The notes beneath the pieces are model-generated. The model saw nothing but the letters and a program-made list of their open reading frames with translations, was not told where the DNA came from and ran no database searches. The position numbers and the translations under genes were made by a program. A DNA stretch of 64,000 bases, from assembly GCF_033568475.1 (NCBI RefSeq), contig NC_133122.1:152038861-152102860 (forward strand), read 5' to 3'. Positions 1 to 11,449 of the stretch are shown one piece after another (the stretch's first letter is position 1; every line of letters begins with the position of its first letter). This stretch comes from Henckelia pumila (taxonomy: Eukaryota > Streptophyta > Magnoliopsida > Lamiales > Gesneriaceae).

Positions 1-1
1 C

Positions 2-822
2 ACTCAATCAACCTACATCGACACCATATTGAAACGGTTTTCAATGGATGGGTCCAAGAGAGGACATCTGCCCATGTGTCATGGAGTTTCTCTATCCAAG
101 TCTATGTGTCCCAAGACGGATGAAGAGATAGAGAAAATGACACATGTACCATATGCGTCAGCCATAGGTAGTATCATGTATGGGATGATATCTACCAGAC
201 CGGATGTAGCATTTGCTCTGAGTGTCACGAGCAGATATCAAGCTAATCCCGGTCAAATGCATTGGAAAGCCGTGAAGGACATTCTTAAGTACTTACGAAG
301 GACTAAGAATATTTTCATGGTATATGGAGGAAGAGAACTAAAATTGGAAGGCTATACCAACTCTAGCTTCCAAAGTGACGTGGATGACTCGAAGTCAACC
401 TCTGGATTTGTGTTCATGCTCAATGGCGGTGCTGTCTCTTGGAAGAGTTCCAAGCAGGACACCACAGCGGATTCCACCACTGAGGCAGAATACATTGCAG
501 CATCAGCTGCTGCTAAAGAGGCCGTTTGGATGAGGAATTTCGTCCAAGAGTTGGGCGTCAAGTTGTTGGTCCAGTCCCGGTGTACTGTGACAACACGGGT
601 GCCATTGCTCAGGCAAAGGAACCAAGGTCTCATCAAAGATCCAAACACGTACTGAGGAAATACCACATCATCCGGGAGATTGTGGAAAGAGGAGACATCA
701 CTGTCGAAAGAGTGGCCTCTGCAGACAATATCGCTGATCCACTTACTAAGCCCTTGCCAGGACCATTATTTGACAAACATCGCGAAGCAATGGGTCTACG
801 TAGTATGACTAATTGGCTTTAG
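2..822 (+). pseudogene. copia pol fragment: RT tail and RNase H, frameshifted
   Basis: The frame is open from the window edge and encodes the end of reverse transcriptase and the copia RNase H domain. Visible are the SRYQANPGQMHW block, TTEAEYIAASAAAKEA, and, in a second frame, YCDNTGAIAQ and ADPLTKPLPG near the C-terminus. Against the related copy at 41513-45426, seven bases are missing near 558, just after the codons for ELGV. The downstream part (roughly 560-822) is therefore in another frame and the first frame stops near 655. It would not give a functional RNase H. The stop at 820-822 is the family's normal pol stop. Confidence 0.93.
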
Positions 823-836
823 GGCAAGTGGGAGAT

Positions 837-2682
837 TGAAAGAGTGGGTGCCCGGTGAGCCAACTTGTGGCTAAGGGCTTTGATGACTCTTTGTATAAAC
901 AATCTTTTGTTTAATATAATTTACACTTTTATTAATGGCAATGACTTTATCTTTCTTCATATCGTTATATTGTGATATACTATTGTTGTTTTGATAAAGA
1001 CCTTGAATATACTATAGTGTATGTAAGATGTGGTAGAACATGGAGATGTCTATCATGAAACACATCTTATAGTCACTGTATATTCTAAACTGTTCCTAGT
1101 CGATTGAGCCGTCCGATAATAAGGATAAGGATCGCTCGAGTTTGAGACTAGCATTTGCGATGCAGAGTACCACGTTTCATTGGTAAGGAACATAGAGATG
1201 TTCGAAGCATGCAAATGGATATTCATATGATGAATGATCGAACTACCCTATCCGGACTTTCCAAGTGGTTATCACTTATCGAGTGGATAAAGTCCGCGGT
1301 TTTGGTTGTACACCATTAGTCCTTACTACTTGAAACATCATTGAGACTCTATATGTTAGTACTGTGCTTTGACTCGTTTACCGACTCTATTGGGGTCATC
1401 AGGTGTCGGGATTGGGTACTGTTACGACACATATAGGATTCGATGCTTTGTTGTCAAGGATTCACCACATACTTGCGAGTGTGGATATCCTATGCAATCT
1501 GAGGAGATATTAGTGTGACGAATCTCTGGCCAGAGTACATGATGTGTTTTAAGAAATGGTTTCTTAGTAACACATGCGATGTCACTATTTGATCTTCAAG
1601 ATGTATTGCATAGTTATCGAATCTCGAACGACTCTCGATTTACCAATGGTTGTTGATTCGATCGGGATATATGGATGAAGGGACCGTACTGTACGCTAAC
1701 CAAAATCTATTGGTTCTTGCAGGCACTATCAGTGATACCTAGGGAATCATGGGGCGATGTTGCTAGGCGCTCTTACCATGATTCGATGGGCAAGTCGGAA
1801 ATTGTTGTTCCGAGTCACAAGGAGTTGTGAGCCCACGGCTAGCTGTATCCCTGAACCATTGAGGGTCACACAGAGTAATGGATTTTTAATTCCCGTTGAG
1901 ATAGTTAAATTTAAAGAGTTAAATTTAATGAACAAAGAAGTTGGACTTCTTATTTAAGAGTAGAGGAGTAAGATTTCCTAAAATGACATATGGATGGGCA
2001 TTTTTGGAAATCACTGAATTCGGATTCAGAAAAATTTATCTTGACTTTAGAAGGTGCAGAAATGGTTTCTGTACACATTGGTGAAATCGGTTTATCAATC
2101 GGAGTTATGATGAATTTTATATTAATTTCTGAACATGCGGGCTTTGCTTGTCGGGCTTGAACTTATGACTAATTGGCCCTAAGTTGTTAGTGGCCTACAT
2201 TATAAATAAGTTATTGCAGTACAGAAATTACACACAACAGGTCACAAATTTTCGAAAAACCTAGTATTTTTCTCTGACAGTGGCCGCCCCCCTTCCCCTC
2301 TGCTCGGTAAAATCCAGTCTGTGAATTTTGAATTACAGTCTGGTTTAACGGATCAAATTCGTTAATTCTCTTCGTAGAAACTTCTGATAGATTTTCTAGT
2401 GCAATCTATCAGAGGGATTAATTATCCGTTCGTGGACCTGATTGAAGAACAGTTCGTCCATCAGTTCCAGGGATATACAACAAGAGCAGAGCAATCTGTT
2501 GGTGTCCATAATCTCGCTTCGAGATTGGAGGTAAAAAATTTATAATTGTTATTTAATTTTTACACACACAATTTAATCGTTAAGTTTTGATACCCATTAT
2601 GGAATCGTTCCATATAAAATTTTTAAACTTCCGCTGCACCGGGTATCAATTCTGATTGATCTGATCGCCGCGTTCTCCAACA
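837..2682 (+). repeat. copia family 3' LTR (1846 bp)
   Basis: Starts TGAAAGAGTGGGTGCC directly after the polypurine tract and ends GTTCTCCAACA. It aligns along its length with the two 1862-bp LTRs at 37790-39651 and 45441-47302, with scattered substitutions and small deletions. Near its 3' end it carries the same 11-bp stem-loop (2383-2413). Confidence 0.93.
2201..2208 (+). promoter_or_regulatory. LTR TATA box
   Basis: TATAAATA in the context CATTATAAATAAGTTATTGC, about 480 bases before the LTR end. It is identical in the other two LTRs of the family (39153-39160 and 46804-46811), which fits the U3/R promoter. The start of R is inferred about 30 bases downstream. Confidence 0.6.
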
Positions 2683-3195
2683 GACCATTCTTCCTCCAAT
2701 TTTGCTTAGAGATTCTCCTGCTAAGACTGATTCTTTAGTCTCTGGCATGGTCATTTCCCAAGCTATCTTAACAGATCCCATTAGACTCATTTCCAAAAGT
2801 TTGATAAATCCTTCTTTATTGAGATATAAGGTTCCTGCTGCTATTTTCATAGCTGATGTCCAATCATCTATGAGATCTTCTCTATTTTTGAAGTCCAAAA
2901 CATCAAGGTTGAACATTACCCCGTAAGGATGTATCGGATCTAAAACAGTTTTTCCGTTAGGAGTTTGATGTAGTGGTATCTTACTCCTTCTTGACCTGGT
3001 TCCTGCTGGATGTGAATTTTCTCCAACATGGAACTCACTATGTGGTTTTTCTGTTTTAACCATATATCTTGGAGGATTCCTTATGGGTTGTTCACCCTCA
3101 GGAGAATTCATTTTTAGATCTACTACTTTGAGATTCGCAAATGAATCTGCAAGGTCTTGTAGATCTTCGAGATTTAATCTTTCTAAAGTAGTCAT
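2683..3195 (-). pseudogene. caulimovirid-like coat/gag ORF, truncated by copia insertion
   Basis: The frame opens with ATG at 3195 and runs 171 codons without a stop to the LTR junction at 2683. The N-terminal half is polar. From about residue 105 a helical, capsid-like region follows, containing DWTSAMKIAAGTLYL and GSVKIAWEM, which resembles gag/coat regions of endogenous plant pararetroviruses. The remaining C-terminal part is lost beyond the copia insertion. The long stop-free frame suggests a fairly recent integration before disruption. Function is inferred from character and position only. Confidence 0.5.
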
Positions 3196-3554
3196 CAGAT
3201 AGTGTTTTTCTCTGATATTGCTCTTATAAGATTAATCATCATTTCTTCATCAGTTAAAGTTTTTTGTACCATTTTGGTTTTACTTTTTTGATGTAGCAAA
3301 GGTTCGGTACCAAATGAGAGTGGTAACCTTCCTCCTGTATTTATTTTTCTAGAACCAGCGGTGTGTTCTAGATTTATGATTTTTGTTTGAAGATCCTTTA
3401 GAGTTCCAAGAATTTCTTCTTGTTTCTTAAGGATTTCTTCAATCTGTCGAGATATTTCATACAGCTGATTGCTGTAATATTGTACCGTCTTTTGAATTTC
3501 TCTAAGATCTCCGGAGAGTTTAGAGGAATCTGGTGTAATTTCTAAAAATTAAGA
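3195..3554 (-). pseudogene. small coiled-coil ORF upstream of the coat-like ORF
   Basis: About 118 codons are open, ending in TGA at 3197-3195, which shares its last base with the ATG of the next frame (TGATG). The protein has a heptad-like central region (QLYEISRQIEEILKKQEEIL, then LKDLQTKIINLE) and a basic C-terminal part. Badnavirus- and caulimovirus-type genomes carry similar small coiled-coil proteins (virion-associated class) just before the large ORF. No ATG precedes the open stretch: a TAA lies immediately upstream, followed by TTTTTAG, which could be a splice acceptor. Start by splicing or loss of the original start are both possible. Confidence 0.45.
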
Positions 3555-3785
3555 ATTAGAAATCATTATTTATTAGTCTCTTCAGAGCGAACAAAAAACC
3601 CAAGTCTTTTTAGCTTCTGTTGTAAAGAATCTATTTTAAATAGATTTACTTATTTGTGGGATTTCATGTAAATAAAATCCTTCTGGTTCAAACTCTTGTT
3701 GAATCCATGTTTTGTTAAAAATCTCTTCCTCAACAAAGAAAAGTATGATTTAATGAATAATATAAAGTCTAAATAAAATTACCTA

Positions 3786-3798
3786 GGCTCTGATACCA
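3786..3798 (-). other. Met-tRNA primer-binding site of the pararetrovirus-like fragment
   Basis: The minus strand reads TGGTATCAGAGCC, the complement of the initiator tRNA-Met 3' end. It lies 5' of the two overlapping minus-strand frames. A short frame without ATG lies between it and the coiled-coil frame (roughly 3725-3625). Confidence 0.55.
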
Positions 3799-5730
3799 TT
3801 TTTGAGCCATAGGGAAAATTTAATACAAAATATCAAAATAAGGGTAGTATAGAAAATTTTTAGTTTGGAGGACATATCAGGAAAAATTTTTATTAAAAGA
3901 GGGACGTAATTGGGAACAAAAAAAGTGTTAGTATATTTTTGGAAAAGTAAGAAATCTATAGGGACGTATTGGGGAATTATTCCGTTAACAGACATATAAA
4001 TTATATATATGACAAATATTTGACACAATTAATATTTAATAGTAAGATAGAACTAAATTAAAAGTTATAGAATTAAATTGAGGTCATTAAAATAGATGTT
4101 ATATGTGAAATTATTATGTTGTGCATTTTACTTTTTTGTTTCTTTCCTTTTGTAATTTTACAAATATAACCCTCATTATTATCTCAATAGTATAGAATAA
4201 AATGATAAATATGTATATATACAATGCAAAAATTTTATCCCTACATTCATATTTTTATAGTGAAAATATATAGAAATAGATTAATATTACAATTTCCTTG
4301 TGCTTTGGGCTTCAAATGCAAGCGATAGCTACGATCGATTGAGAGAAATATGTTACTGAAATAGCATCAAGCAATTCAAGGAATAGAGTCCTAACATTTT
4401 TCTCCACTCAATAACTTTTTTGTTTATGGAACTCTGCTAACAGCTTGGATCATCTTTTTGTTAATGATAAATATAATAGTGGATACATGGATGTGGTGAA
4501 GAAGAAAAGGGCTCAAGATCCAACTCGTACATTCAAAGGAGTTAAATGAATTTTTGATAAGAAACCCTTAAAAGGAGATTGTGCGCCTGTGAGATCAAGT
4601 TAGACTATACCACCAATTATGTAGTATAGTTTTGATATATGGCCCCTGGAAATAAAGGTATCGTTTTACGACTATCAGAAGGAGATGCATTTCCAACAAT
4701 TAATGTATCTATACGTCTCAATTTTAGCAATAGTCCGAGGATACCTTCAATATAAATATTGCAGGCCAGAGCTTCCTGTTGATTTGGAATTTTGGATGGC
4801 GAAAAAGCATTATATATATGATCATTTCCACCAGACTTCTTCCACTCCGATGACAACAATTTTATGGTAAATTCCGAGTTGATCAAGTGGTCCAAAGTGT
4901 TAATGCTTCAAATTTAATCCATTATCCAACGTCTCCATCAGAACCTGGAGAGATTAACATGGAATTCCACTCTTTAATGTTACATGCAATCCCAACACTT
5001 TCTTATTTTATCTTATCAAACCATGATTCAAATTGGAATCACATCTCCTCAAATGAAATGCATAACCATTTTTTTTTTTGGAAGATTATAAATAGACCAA
5101 AGTAAATCAACTCGAATTCGGAATTAGTCTTACGATTCGACATTAGACAACGTAGCCACAAGTTGACTGATGCTTGGACCTTTGCTCGATGGATAATTCT
5201 GTCTCACCATCATCATCAACCATAGATTCCAACCATACAACAAAAAGTCCCAAAAATAGCCATGCTGATTACGTCATTACGATGCTGAATAATTTCTTCT
5301 GTTAATCATTTTCATTCCATAAATACTAGCTAGATATTATTGTATTATATATATATATATATATATATTGGTTTGTTTGTGTTGTAGTAAATATAAAATA
5401 TTAATTTAATAAATTTGAATGTGTTGGACTTGAGTTTCCATGATGTTTTTCAATTAAAATTCCTTAAAAATTATAGAAATATTTTGATAATTTTAATTCT
5501 TTTTGGGAAACTGATAATATTTCCTAAATTTAATTTTTATGACGATTTCTATTCCAAAAAACTCGTCTCACAACCTAGAATTACTATTTCAAAATCTCTT
5601 ACTAAAATAGATTATCACGTAAAGAAGCCACTTAATTAATTTAAATAAATTATAGCCAAAATTTTTTTATATATAAAATCACCACCCAATGTTTGAACTC
5701 TCGAGGTAACGTCACTTCTTTCAAAAGGGA
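3799..5730. other. AT-rich spacer, no recognised gene
   Basis: Mostly AT-rich. Open frames of 60-90 codons exist on both strands around 4617-4895, but neither shows a family I recognise and both lack clear splice or start context. An (AT)n run lies at 5345-5368. Nothing else is assignable. Confidence 0.6.
5345..5368. repeat. (AT)n microsatellite
   Basis: Twelve uninterrupted AT dinucleotides. Confidence 0.9.
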
Positions 5731-5788
5731 AATTTGCAAAGCGTTTTACCTAAAGTCGCATTTATTCACCAGTCCAGTCCACTCCACG

Positions 5789-5796
5789 TTCCCGCC
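5789..5796 (+). promoter_or_regulatory. possible relic E2F-like site upstream of the RFC3 pseudogene
   Basis: TTCCCGCC lies 103 bases before the RFC3 start codon. Plant replication genes are commonly E2F-regulated through TTTCCCGC-type sites. The match is partial and the gene is dead, so this is at most a relic. Confidence 0.25.
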
Positions 5797-7991
5797 AACA
5801 CTTTCTCTGCTCTCCTCTCTTTCATCTTCCACCGTGCCCGTGTTCGAGTGTTGAAGAAGAAGAAGAACAACAACAACAACAACAAGAACAGGGAAAATAT
5901 GTTGTGGGTTGATAAGTACCGTCCCAAATACCTTGACAAGGTTATGGTCCACGAAGAAATCGCTCAAAACCTCAAGAAATTGGTAATTTTTTGTTACATA
6001 TATCAAGTTGGTTTTTTAATAATCGATTTGGGGGAGAATTGTGAAATTTATTTGTTTTGGGTAATTGAATTTGTCTTTTTGGGGGTTAATTGTAGGTGAC
6101 GGAGCAAAATTGCCTCCATTTGCTGTTCTACGGGCCTTGGGGGTCGGTAAGAAGACCCTTATCATGGCCCTTTTAAGACAAATGTTTGGTCCTAGCGCAG
6201 ATAAGGTACGATTTCCATTGTTGCCTTTTTCGGTGCGATTATCGTTCGCTTGTTAATGAACAACATATGTTATCAGTTTCGAGTTGTTTTTCCGGTGTTT
6301 GGTAGTTTAATTTAATATATTTTTTAATTTGTGACCCTCAGATGGGAGAGTTAAAATTCTGATGCCCTTCTTATCCACTACAATCGGAGTCTATCTTGTT
6401 AATTTTATTTTGTTGCCCTGCAGGTGAAAGTGGCGAACAAGAATTGGAAAGTTGATGCAAGTGTTCCCATCTCACCGTTGATGTTATATGAATTGTTTTA
6501 TGTGTATTCCAATTAACACTCCATGTATGTGTAAATACTGCAGCTCTTTATAGTTTTGTGACTGGAGAATAAGAATCATTTCTTTCCTCAGCAAACTATG
6601 GTTCTCTGAAAATAGGTATTATTGGACAAATGCCGAGGACCTCTTTGCAAATCTCTAGTCCAGCTACTTTTAAGTGTTGTTGAAAGAAGTGGCTTACTCT
6701 TGACTACTTTGACCTAAGATTAGTTGGTTTCCCTACTATTTTCTTGATTCCAGATATTCACTATTCAGAGGAATGGTCTATAGATTAAAGACTAACATGT
6801 TGCGTGAGATGTTCCTGATGTTATCCTTTGATAGTAATCAGAAGAATTTTCGGTGTTTGCTTAATTAGAAGTATATTTCACTATTCAATTTGAGCCAAAT
6901 CTTTCTTGCACAATAGCTTCGAACCAATATTGGTATTTTTACACAGGTCGGGAAAGATTTAAGGACAATTCAATCTCAACCGGCTTATTTACTTTTAAAT
7001 CATATTGCCAATAGATTATCAGTTACAGAACGAGATCACCCTTTAGTTTACAAACTTACGTGAGGGATATTAGAAGCATAGAGTGAGAGAAGATATTAAA
7101 CCTTCTGCTTGTAAGAAGATGCGGGAGGTTTGTTGCATTGTTTGTAAGATCATTCATATTTTTGTTCAACTTATGATAGGATATGCAGAAGGCTACAAAA
7201 CCATGTGACTATTTATGATCAATTCCCTGTTACTGTCTACCCTTGCATGTAACCAATGGTCACTGTCACTAGTTTAAGCACTTTTATTAGTTTGAATAAT
7301 AGAATGAAAACTAGCTGTCTCAATTGTGTTGGTATCACAATAAATCACTCCCTTGCATCTCTATAGATTTGCTGCCCTAAAACTTGATAGATTTGTGCCC
7401 AGGCTGGAACCAGATCTATTGAAGTAGAGCTTAAACTTTGTCAAGCACACATCATGTGGAACTCAATCCCACTGACACAGGGTTTCAAGACGGATATGTT
7501 GTTCAAGAAATAATTAAGGAAATGGCCAAAAATCGACCTATTGACACTAAAGGGAAAAAAGGTTTCAAAGGTAGTTCCTTTTATGCCAATTATGTCATTC
7601 TTGGAATAAGCGGACGGTATTTATTCATTCATTATAATTATTGACAAAGTAAATTCAGTAAGTTCTTGGTTCTTGAATAACTTGAAGGAAATGTAATTGC
7701 TTTGATTTCATAATATTTTGTAAAATCTGTTTCGATTGATGACAAGTTATGTGGAACTGTAGTTCTAGTGCTAAATGAGGTTGACAAACTCTCGAGAGAA
7801 GCCCAGCATTCTCTTCGAAGAACAATGGAGAAATATAGTGCATCTTGTAGACTAATCCTATGCTGCAACAGCTCCTCCAAGGTTACTGAAGCCGTCCGCT
7901 CTCGTTATTTGATTATGCGAATAAATGCTCCAACAGAAGGGGAAGTCGGTAAATTTTTTAATGTTTCTAGTTGCTTCGTAAACAATAGCCT

Positions 7992-8127
7992 CATAAGGAT
8001 CTTGTTATCTTCTCTGTGATGTTGGAGCCCCTGGTTATGCATATACTCTCTGATGTTTTCATAAGGATCTTGTTATCTTCTCTGTGATGTTGGAGCCCCT
8101 GGTTATGCATATACTCTCTGATGTTTT
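7992..8127 (+). repeat. 68-bp tandem duplication in an RFC3 intron
   Basis: Two adjacent, essentially identical copies (7992-8059 and 8060-8127), each beginning CATAAGGATCTTGTTATC. The near-identity points to a recent slippage event after the gene had lost function. Confidence 0.9.
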
Positions 8128-8814
8128 TATTACATGCTCAGTAAAAGGGGTTAAATGTTTTTAAATATTTTTTAGCAATTCTTATATTGCATGTTTCTTG
8201 TTCTGATTTTGAATAATTAAAGCTCCAGTTTTCTGTGTTTTTTTCTCTTTTACCTGTCTTAAGAGACTGCTGTTGTGTTTGGTGCAGGGTTTTTGGGGTT
8301 TGTTTGTTTGTTTTTTTTTTTTTTTATGGTTTCCACTATCATGGTTTTTCTACCCTCTGTAGTCAGTATGGTGCTGCATGAGTCTCTTTGCTATCTGAAA
8401 TTTTTTAAAATTTTTTATCATTCTTTTTTATCTGAAATTAGTTGAGCACTATTTAGCAAGTTAAAATGTCTGCAGTGTTTCACATCCAGTATGTTGTTTG
8501 AACTGTATTATAATGATTTTGAGATTGATCACAACTGCTGGTAATATTCATCTTCAATATAGTCTACCATACATGTCAATTGATAATTCCAAACGGTAGA
8601 TCGGTTCCTCTAGTTTTTCCTCCTACATCTTGATCTTTTCTGTTGCTTGTATTACTTAGTTCATTTTCACCATCAGGTTGTGAAGGTGTTGGAATTTATT
8701 GGCTAGAAAGAAGGGCTGCAATTTCCATCTGAATTTACTGTTCGCATAGGCCAGCAGTCTAATAGGAGTCTGAGGAGGGCAATATTGTTGTTTGAAACTT
8801 GTCGTGTTCAACAG

Positions 8815-9577
8815 TTGAGTTGCATTTTACTTTAATTCTGAATGCAGCTAGGTTAATTAGCTATTCTACATTAAACATTATATTTGTGGGTGTGCTCTTT
8901 CGTTTAAGGAGCAGAGTCCTAAACGGTTTGGCATTACATTTCTTAACTCAAGGATTTTTTTGATTCTCGAACTGTGCTTGTTTGGATCACGTTACTGTTT
9001 CCTAAGGATTTGTGGTCTAATTGTGTACTTAAACTTATGATTTTCATTTGACATCGTTTTAGTAATACTGTAATAGTGTCAATGACAAGAAACATAAATG
9101 ATTTCTAAGGGACGAACTTCAAGTGGGTTGATTTTTGCACTCTGTAATATCCATGTTTACAGATAAAAAACTTCTTTTAAACTATGTGCTTAGGTTGCTA
9201 CTTTGGGATGGATTTTTATCAGCACAATATTTGTGTTTCCTTTTTATTGTATATATCTGACCCACCCTTTTCAGGATGAGGTTTGTTCCGAATGTTGGAA
9301 GCCAAATGCTTCTTGTGTTACACATATAGAGGGAAAAAAGTAAACTAACAACCGAACCGAATGATGTGTTATCTGTGGACCACTTGACCCAGTAAAGCAC
9401 ATGATTATAAGTTGAATGAACTTAATGTAACTGTAGAAAGAACCTATATAACAATGAAGTTTTCCAGTTAATGCAATGATGCCTCTCCTGTCGCCGGTTT
9501 TGTGTGTTTGTGCTTAGATACTTCAGTTTACTGTTTATGTTGTTGCAGTTATTTCTAATTTGAGTTACTTTTGTAGG
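8815..9577 (+). other. RFC3 pseudogene intron region; expected exon missing
   Basis: The exon that in intact plant RFC3 joins the CRVQ block to LFQVRGK (the YPF...EEYV segment) is not recognisable. A stretch at 8908-8943 (AGGAGCAGAGTCC and GGTTTGGCATTACA) recurs at 12864-12897, so a small dispersed repeat may have replaced or disturbed the exon. Confidence 0.5.
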
Positions 9578-10382
9578 TTGTTTTAGGTTCGAGGAAAGCT
9601 TTACGAACTACTCATTAATTGCATTCCTCCAGAGATTATTTTAATGGTTCCAATATTCTGCTTTCGTTATTTACCTCTACTACAATGCATATTTGCAGTT
9701 GCAAGTTGAATATTTTGATTTTTCTTCAGAGGTTGGTTTACGAACTGTTGAAGAAATTGGATTCTGAACTAAAGCATGAGACCTCTATTTGGGCTGCATA
9801 TTATGCAAGTTAAAAGAGTCTACTCCATGGTTTTTTATGTCATTTGTCTAAAAATTCAAACTCTCTTTCTCTGGAGTATCCGGGTTGTCCATTTCTGTTT
9901 GGTTTTGGTTTTCTGCATAATAAAAAAGCATCTCAATTTTAGCTTTTGTAGGGATGCTTCCCTGAAAAGTTATTTTGTCCTTGCTGGTTAAGCTTTTTTT
10001 TTTTCTTTTTTTCTTTTTTTTAAATTAAATTCTTCCCCTGAAACTAATTTGGCAGTTTATAATTTTGGTATTCGAGGCCACGATTCCCAATTATTGTGTT
10101 TGGTATCATGTCCACATGTGGTACTTGTGCCGCCAACAAAAATCTATACTATCAGTGCTATGTTCTAATGGATTAAAATACTTCAACCGTATTGAAAACG
10201 GGAGATTAAAATACCATCTATTAATGCATTTCATCAATGAGTTGTTGTGCCTGATGATTAAGAAAAATAGTTAAATGTTGTAAAGTTTTGTACCAGGAAT
10301 TGCATGTTTATGTATTTAAAGTAAACTTCTTCTCAGGAACACAGATTGCGTCTTGGCCAGAAAGCAATATTTCATCTTGAAG

Positions 10383-11010
10383 GTATGTCATGCGTTCTTT
10401 AGTAAAATAAGAATGAATATGGCCATTTTGCTAATGAGATAAAAATGTATAAAGCTCCATTTTTTTTCTTGGTGAGACAGCTTGCTTATCAAAGCCTCAG
10501 GGAGCTGGTGCCGGGCAGGTGTTGTTTTCTCATCGGGCATATAGTTTTTCTTTTTCGTATTATGTATCTTCTGCATGCTTACAAATGAGTGATTGGGATT
10601 CCCTTTACTTTGATATATTTTCTAGCTAGTATTCTTGGATATTTTGTGATCTCATGACAAAGTGAATTTGTTCGTATATAGGGCCATCTTTATTTTTTTT
10701 AAATTCTGAGCGAACATTTTATCAAATATTGTTTTCTGGTACCTGTTAGTATCATGCTTAAATCTTTACAGCGTTGAACTAGTATTAATTTATCCTCCAG
10801 CAACTCATTACATTAGGAACAAACCTTTGGACTAGTACTAATATGTATTTCAACTAAAGTTTCTCACATTGATCCATAGTGTTTTGTGCAGTAAAAATAT
10901 AATTGCACTGCTAATACTTTTAGTGAGTTAACGGATATTATTTCATATATTGCTCCGATATATTACTGTTCTGAAATGAAAGAGGGGGTTGGATTGACTG
11001 TCTAGTGCAG
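10383..11010. other. spacer between RFC3 and CDPK fragments
   Basis: AT-rich and intron-like. No exon, RNA gene or repeat recognised. The final RFC3 exon is not here. Confidence 0.5.
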
Positions 11011-11449
11011 AAACAGAAAAGGGATTGCAGACCCAATATTGAAAGGTGGGTTGGTTTTTGAAAAGGATCCGTGGTCGAAAGTTTCCGAAGATGCTAAGAA
11101 TTTGGTGAAAGGGGTGCTGGAGCCAAACCCCTACTCACAGCTCGCAGTTGAAGAAGTTTTTGGTATCTACACAAATTTAATTATGAGACATCTGTGTGAG
11201 ACTACAATTTGATATATTAGAAACTTTGATATCGAATTTTGAGTATTGAGTAGGAATTATAATGTTTCACAGATGAATAATGTATATATGGGTCTGAGAT
11301 AATTCTAAAACTTTGTATGTTTTGTGAAGAAAACCGGTGGATACAAAATGTTGACAAGGTCTCAAACATTCCTCCGGGAGAACATGTTAAAACAAGAATC
11401 AAGCAGTTTTCACTGATGAATAAATTCAAGAAAAGGGTTCTCCAAGCAA
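11011..11449 (+). pseudogene. calcium-dependent protein kinase fragment (two exons)
   Basis: Exon 11011-11162 encodes the C-lobe end of a CDPK kinase domain (FEKDPWSKVSEDAKNLVKGV, then LEPNPYSQLAVEEVF). Exon 11330-11449 encodes the autoinhibitory junction (WIQNVDKVSNIPPGEHV, then KTRIKQFSLMNKFKKRVL). The intron keeps GT-AG ends and the usual CDPK position. The junction best resembles CPK13-type, group III kinases. One base is missing near 11018 after the codons for ETE, shifting the frame. The HPW of the conserved block reads NRW. The N-lobe, catalytic loop and EF hands are absent, so this is a broken genomic fragment. Confidence 0.8.

Larger units (their letters stand above)
1..2682 (+). mobile_element. 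Ty1/copia LTR retrotransposon, 3' end only
   Basis: The window opens inside the reverse transcriptase/RNase H part of a copia pol gene. It continues through a polypurine tract (826-835) into a complete 3' LTR ending in CA at 2682. It belongs to the same family as the full-length element at 37790-47302: the pol tail and LTR align almost base for base. The 5' part lies outside the window, so the target duplication cannot be confirmed; the candidate right copy is gacca (2683-2687). It interrupts a minus-strand pararetrovirus-like reading frame. Confidence 0.95.
2683..3798 (-). mobile_element. endogenous caulimovirid (pararetrovirus) fragment
   Basis: Read on the minus strand the order is a Met-tRNA primer-binding site (3798-3786), a leader of about 230 bases, an open frame for a coiled-coil protein, then a second frame whose ATG overlaps the previous stop by one base. 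This compact overlapping-ORF layout behind a Met-tRNA site is typical of plant Caulimoviridae and unlike LTR retrotransposons. The copia element at 1-2682 cuts the second frame. No reverse transcriptase or movement protein is present here, so family assignment is by layout and general protein character, not a signature enzyme. A gypsy-like element with an unusual gag is the alternative. Confidence 0.5.
5899..10382 (+). pseudogene. RFC3: replication factor C subunit 3 (clamp-loader small subunit), unprocessed pseudogene
   Basis: Exons of plant RFC3, an AAA+ PCNA clamp-loader subunit, are recognisable in order with introns kept. They are 5899-5982 (MLWVDKYRPKYLDKV), 6096-6205 (P-loop), 6424-6460, 7403-7570 (EIIKEMAKNRPIDTKGKKG), 7763-7948 (LNEVDKLSREAQHSLRRTME, with the Walker B and sensor region), 8677-8814, 9578-9646 (RGKLYELLINCIPPEIIL), 9730-9804 and 10337-10382 (EHRLRLGQKAIFHLE). 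Lesions: one base lost in the P-loop near 6146, after a Ser-to-Trp change at 6138-6140; one base lost near 7432; an in-frame TAG at 8704-8706; TAG for the Gln of LFQ at 9585-9587; exon 6 donor GT changed to TT (8815); exon 9 donor now GC. The exon before LFQ and the last exon were not found. A functional copy must exist elsewhere. Confidence 0.9.

Noticed and set aside
3799..3830. An LTR beginning TGAGCC right after the minus-strand PBS at 3786
   Set aside because: No matching second LTR or TG...CA boundary is visible, and the overlapping small ORFs fit a caulimovirid better. Not fully excluded.
4617..4895. Possible small gene on either strand
   Set aside because: Both strands are open over the same bases, no family is recognised, and there is no splice or promoter support.
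5734..6099. 121-codon frame starting upstream of the RFC3 ATG
   Set aside because: It merges the 5' leader, RFC3 exon 1 and intron 1. The protein evidence begins at the ATG at 5899.
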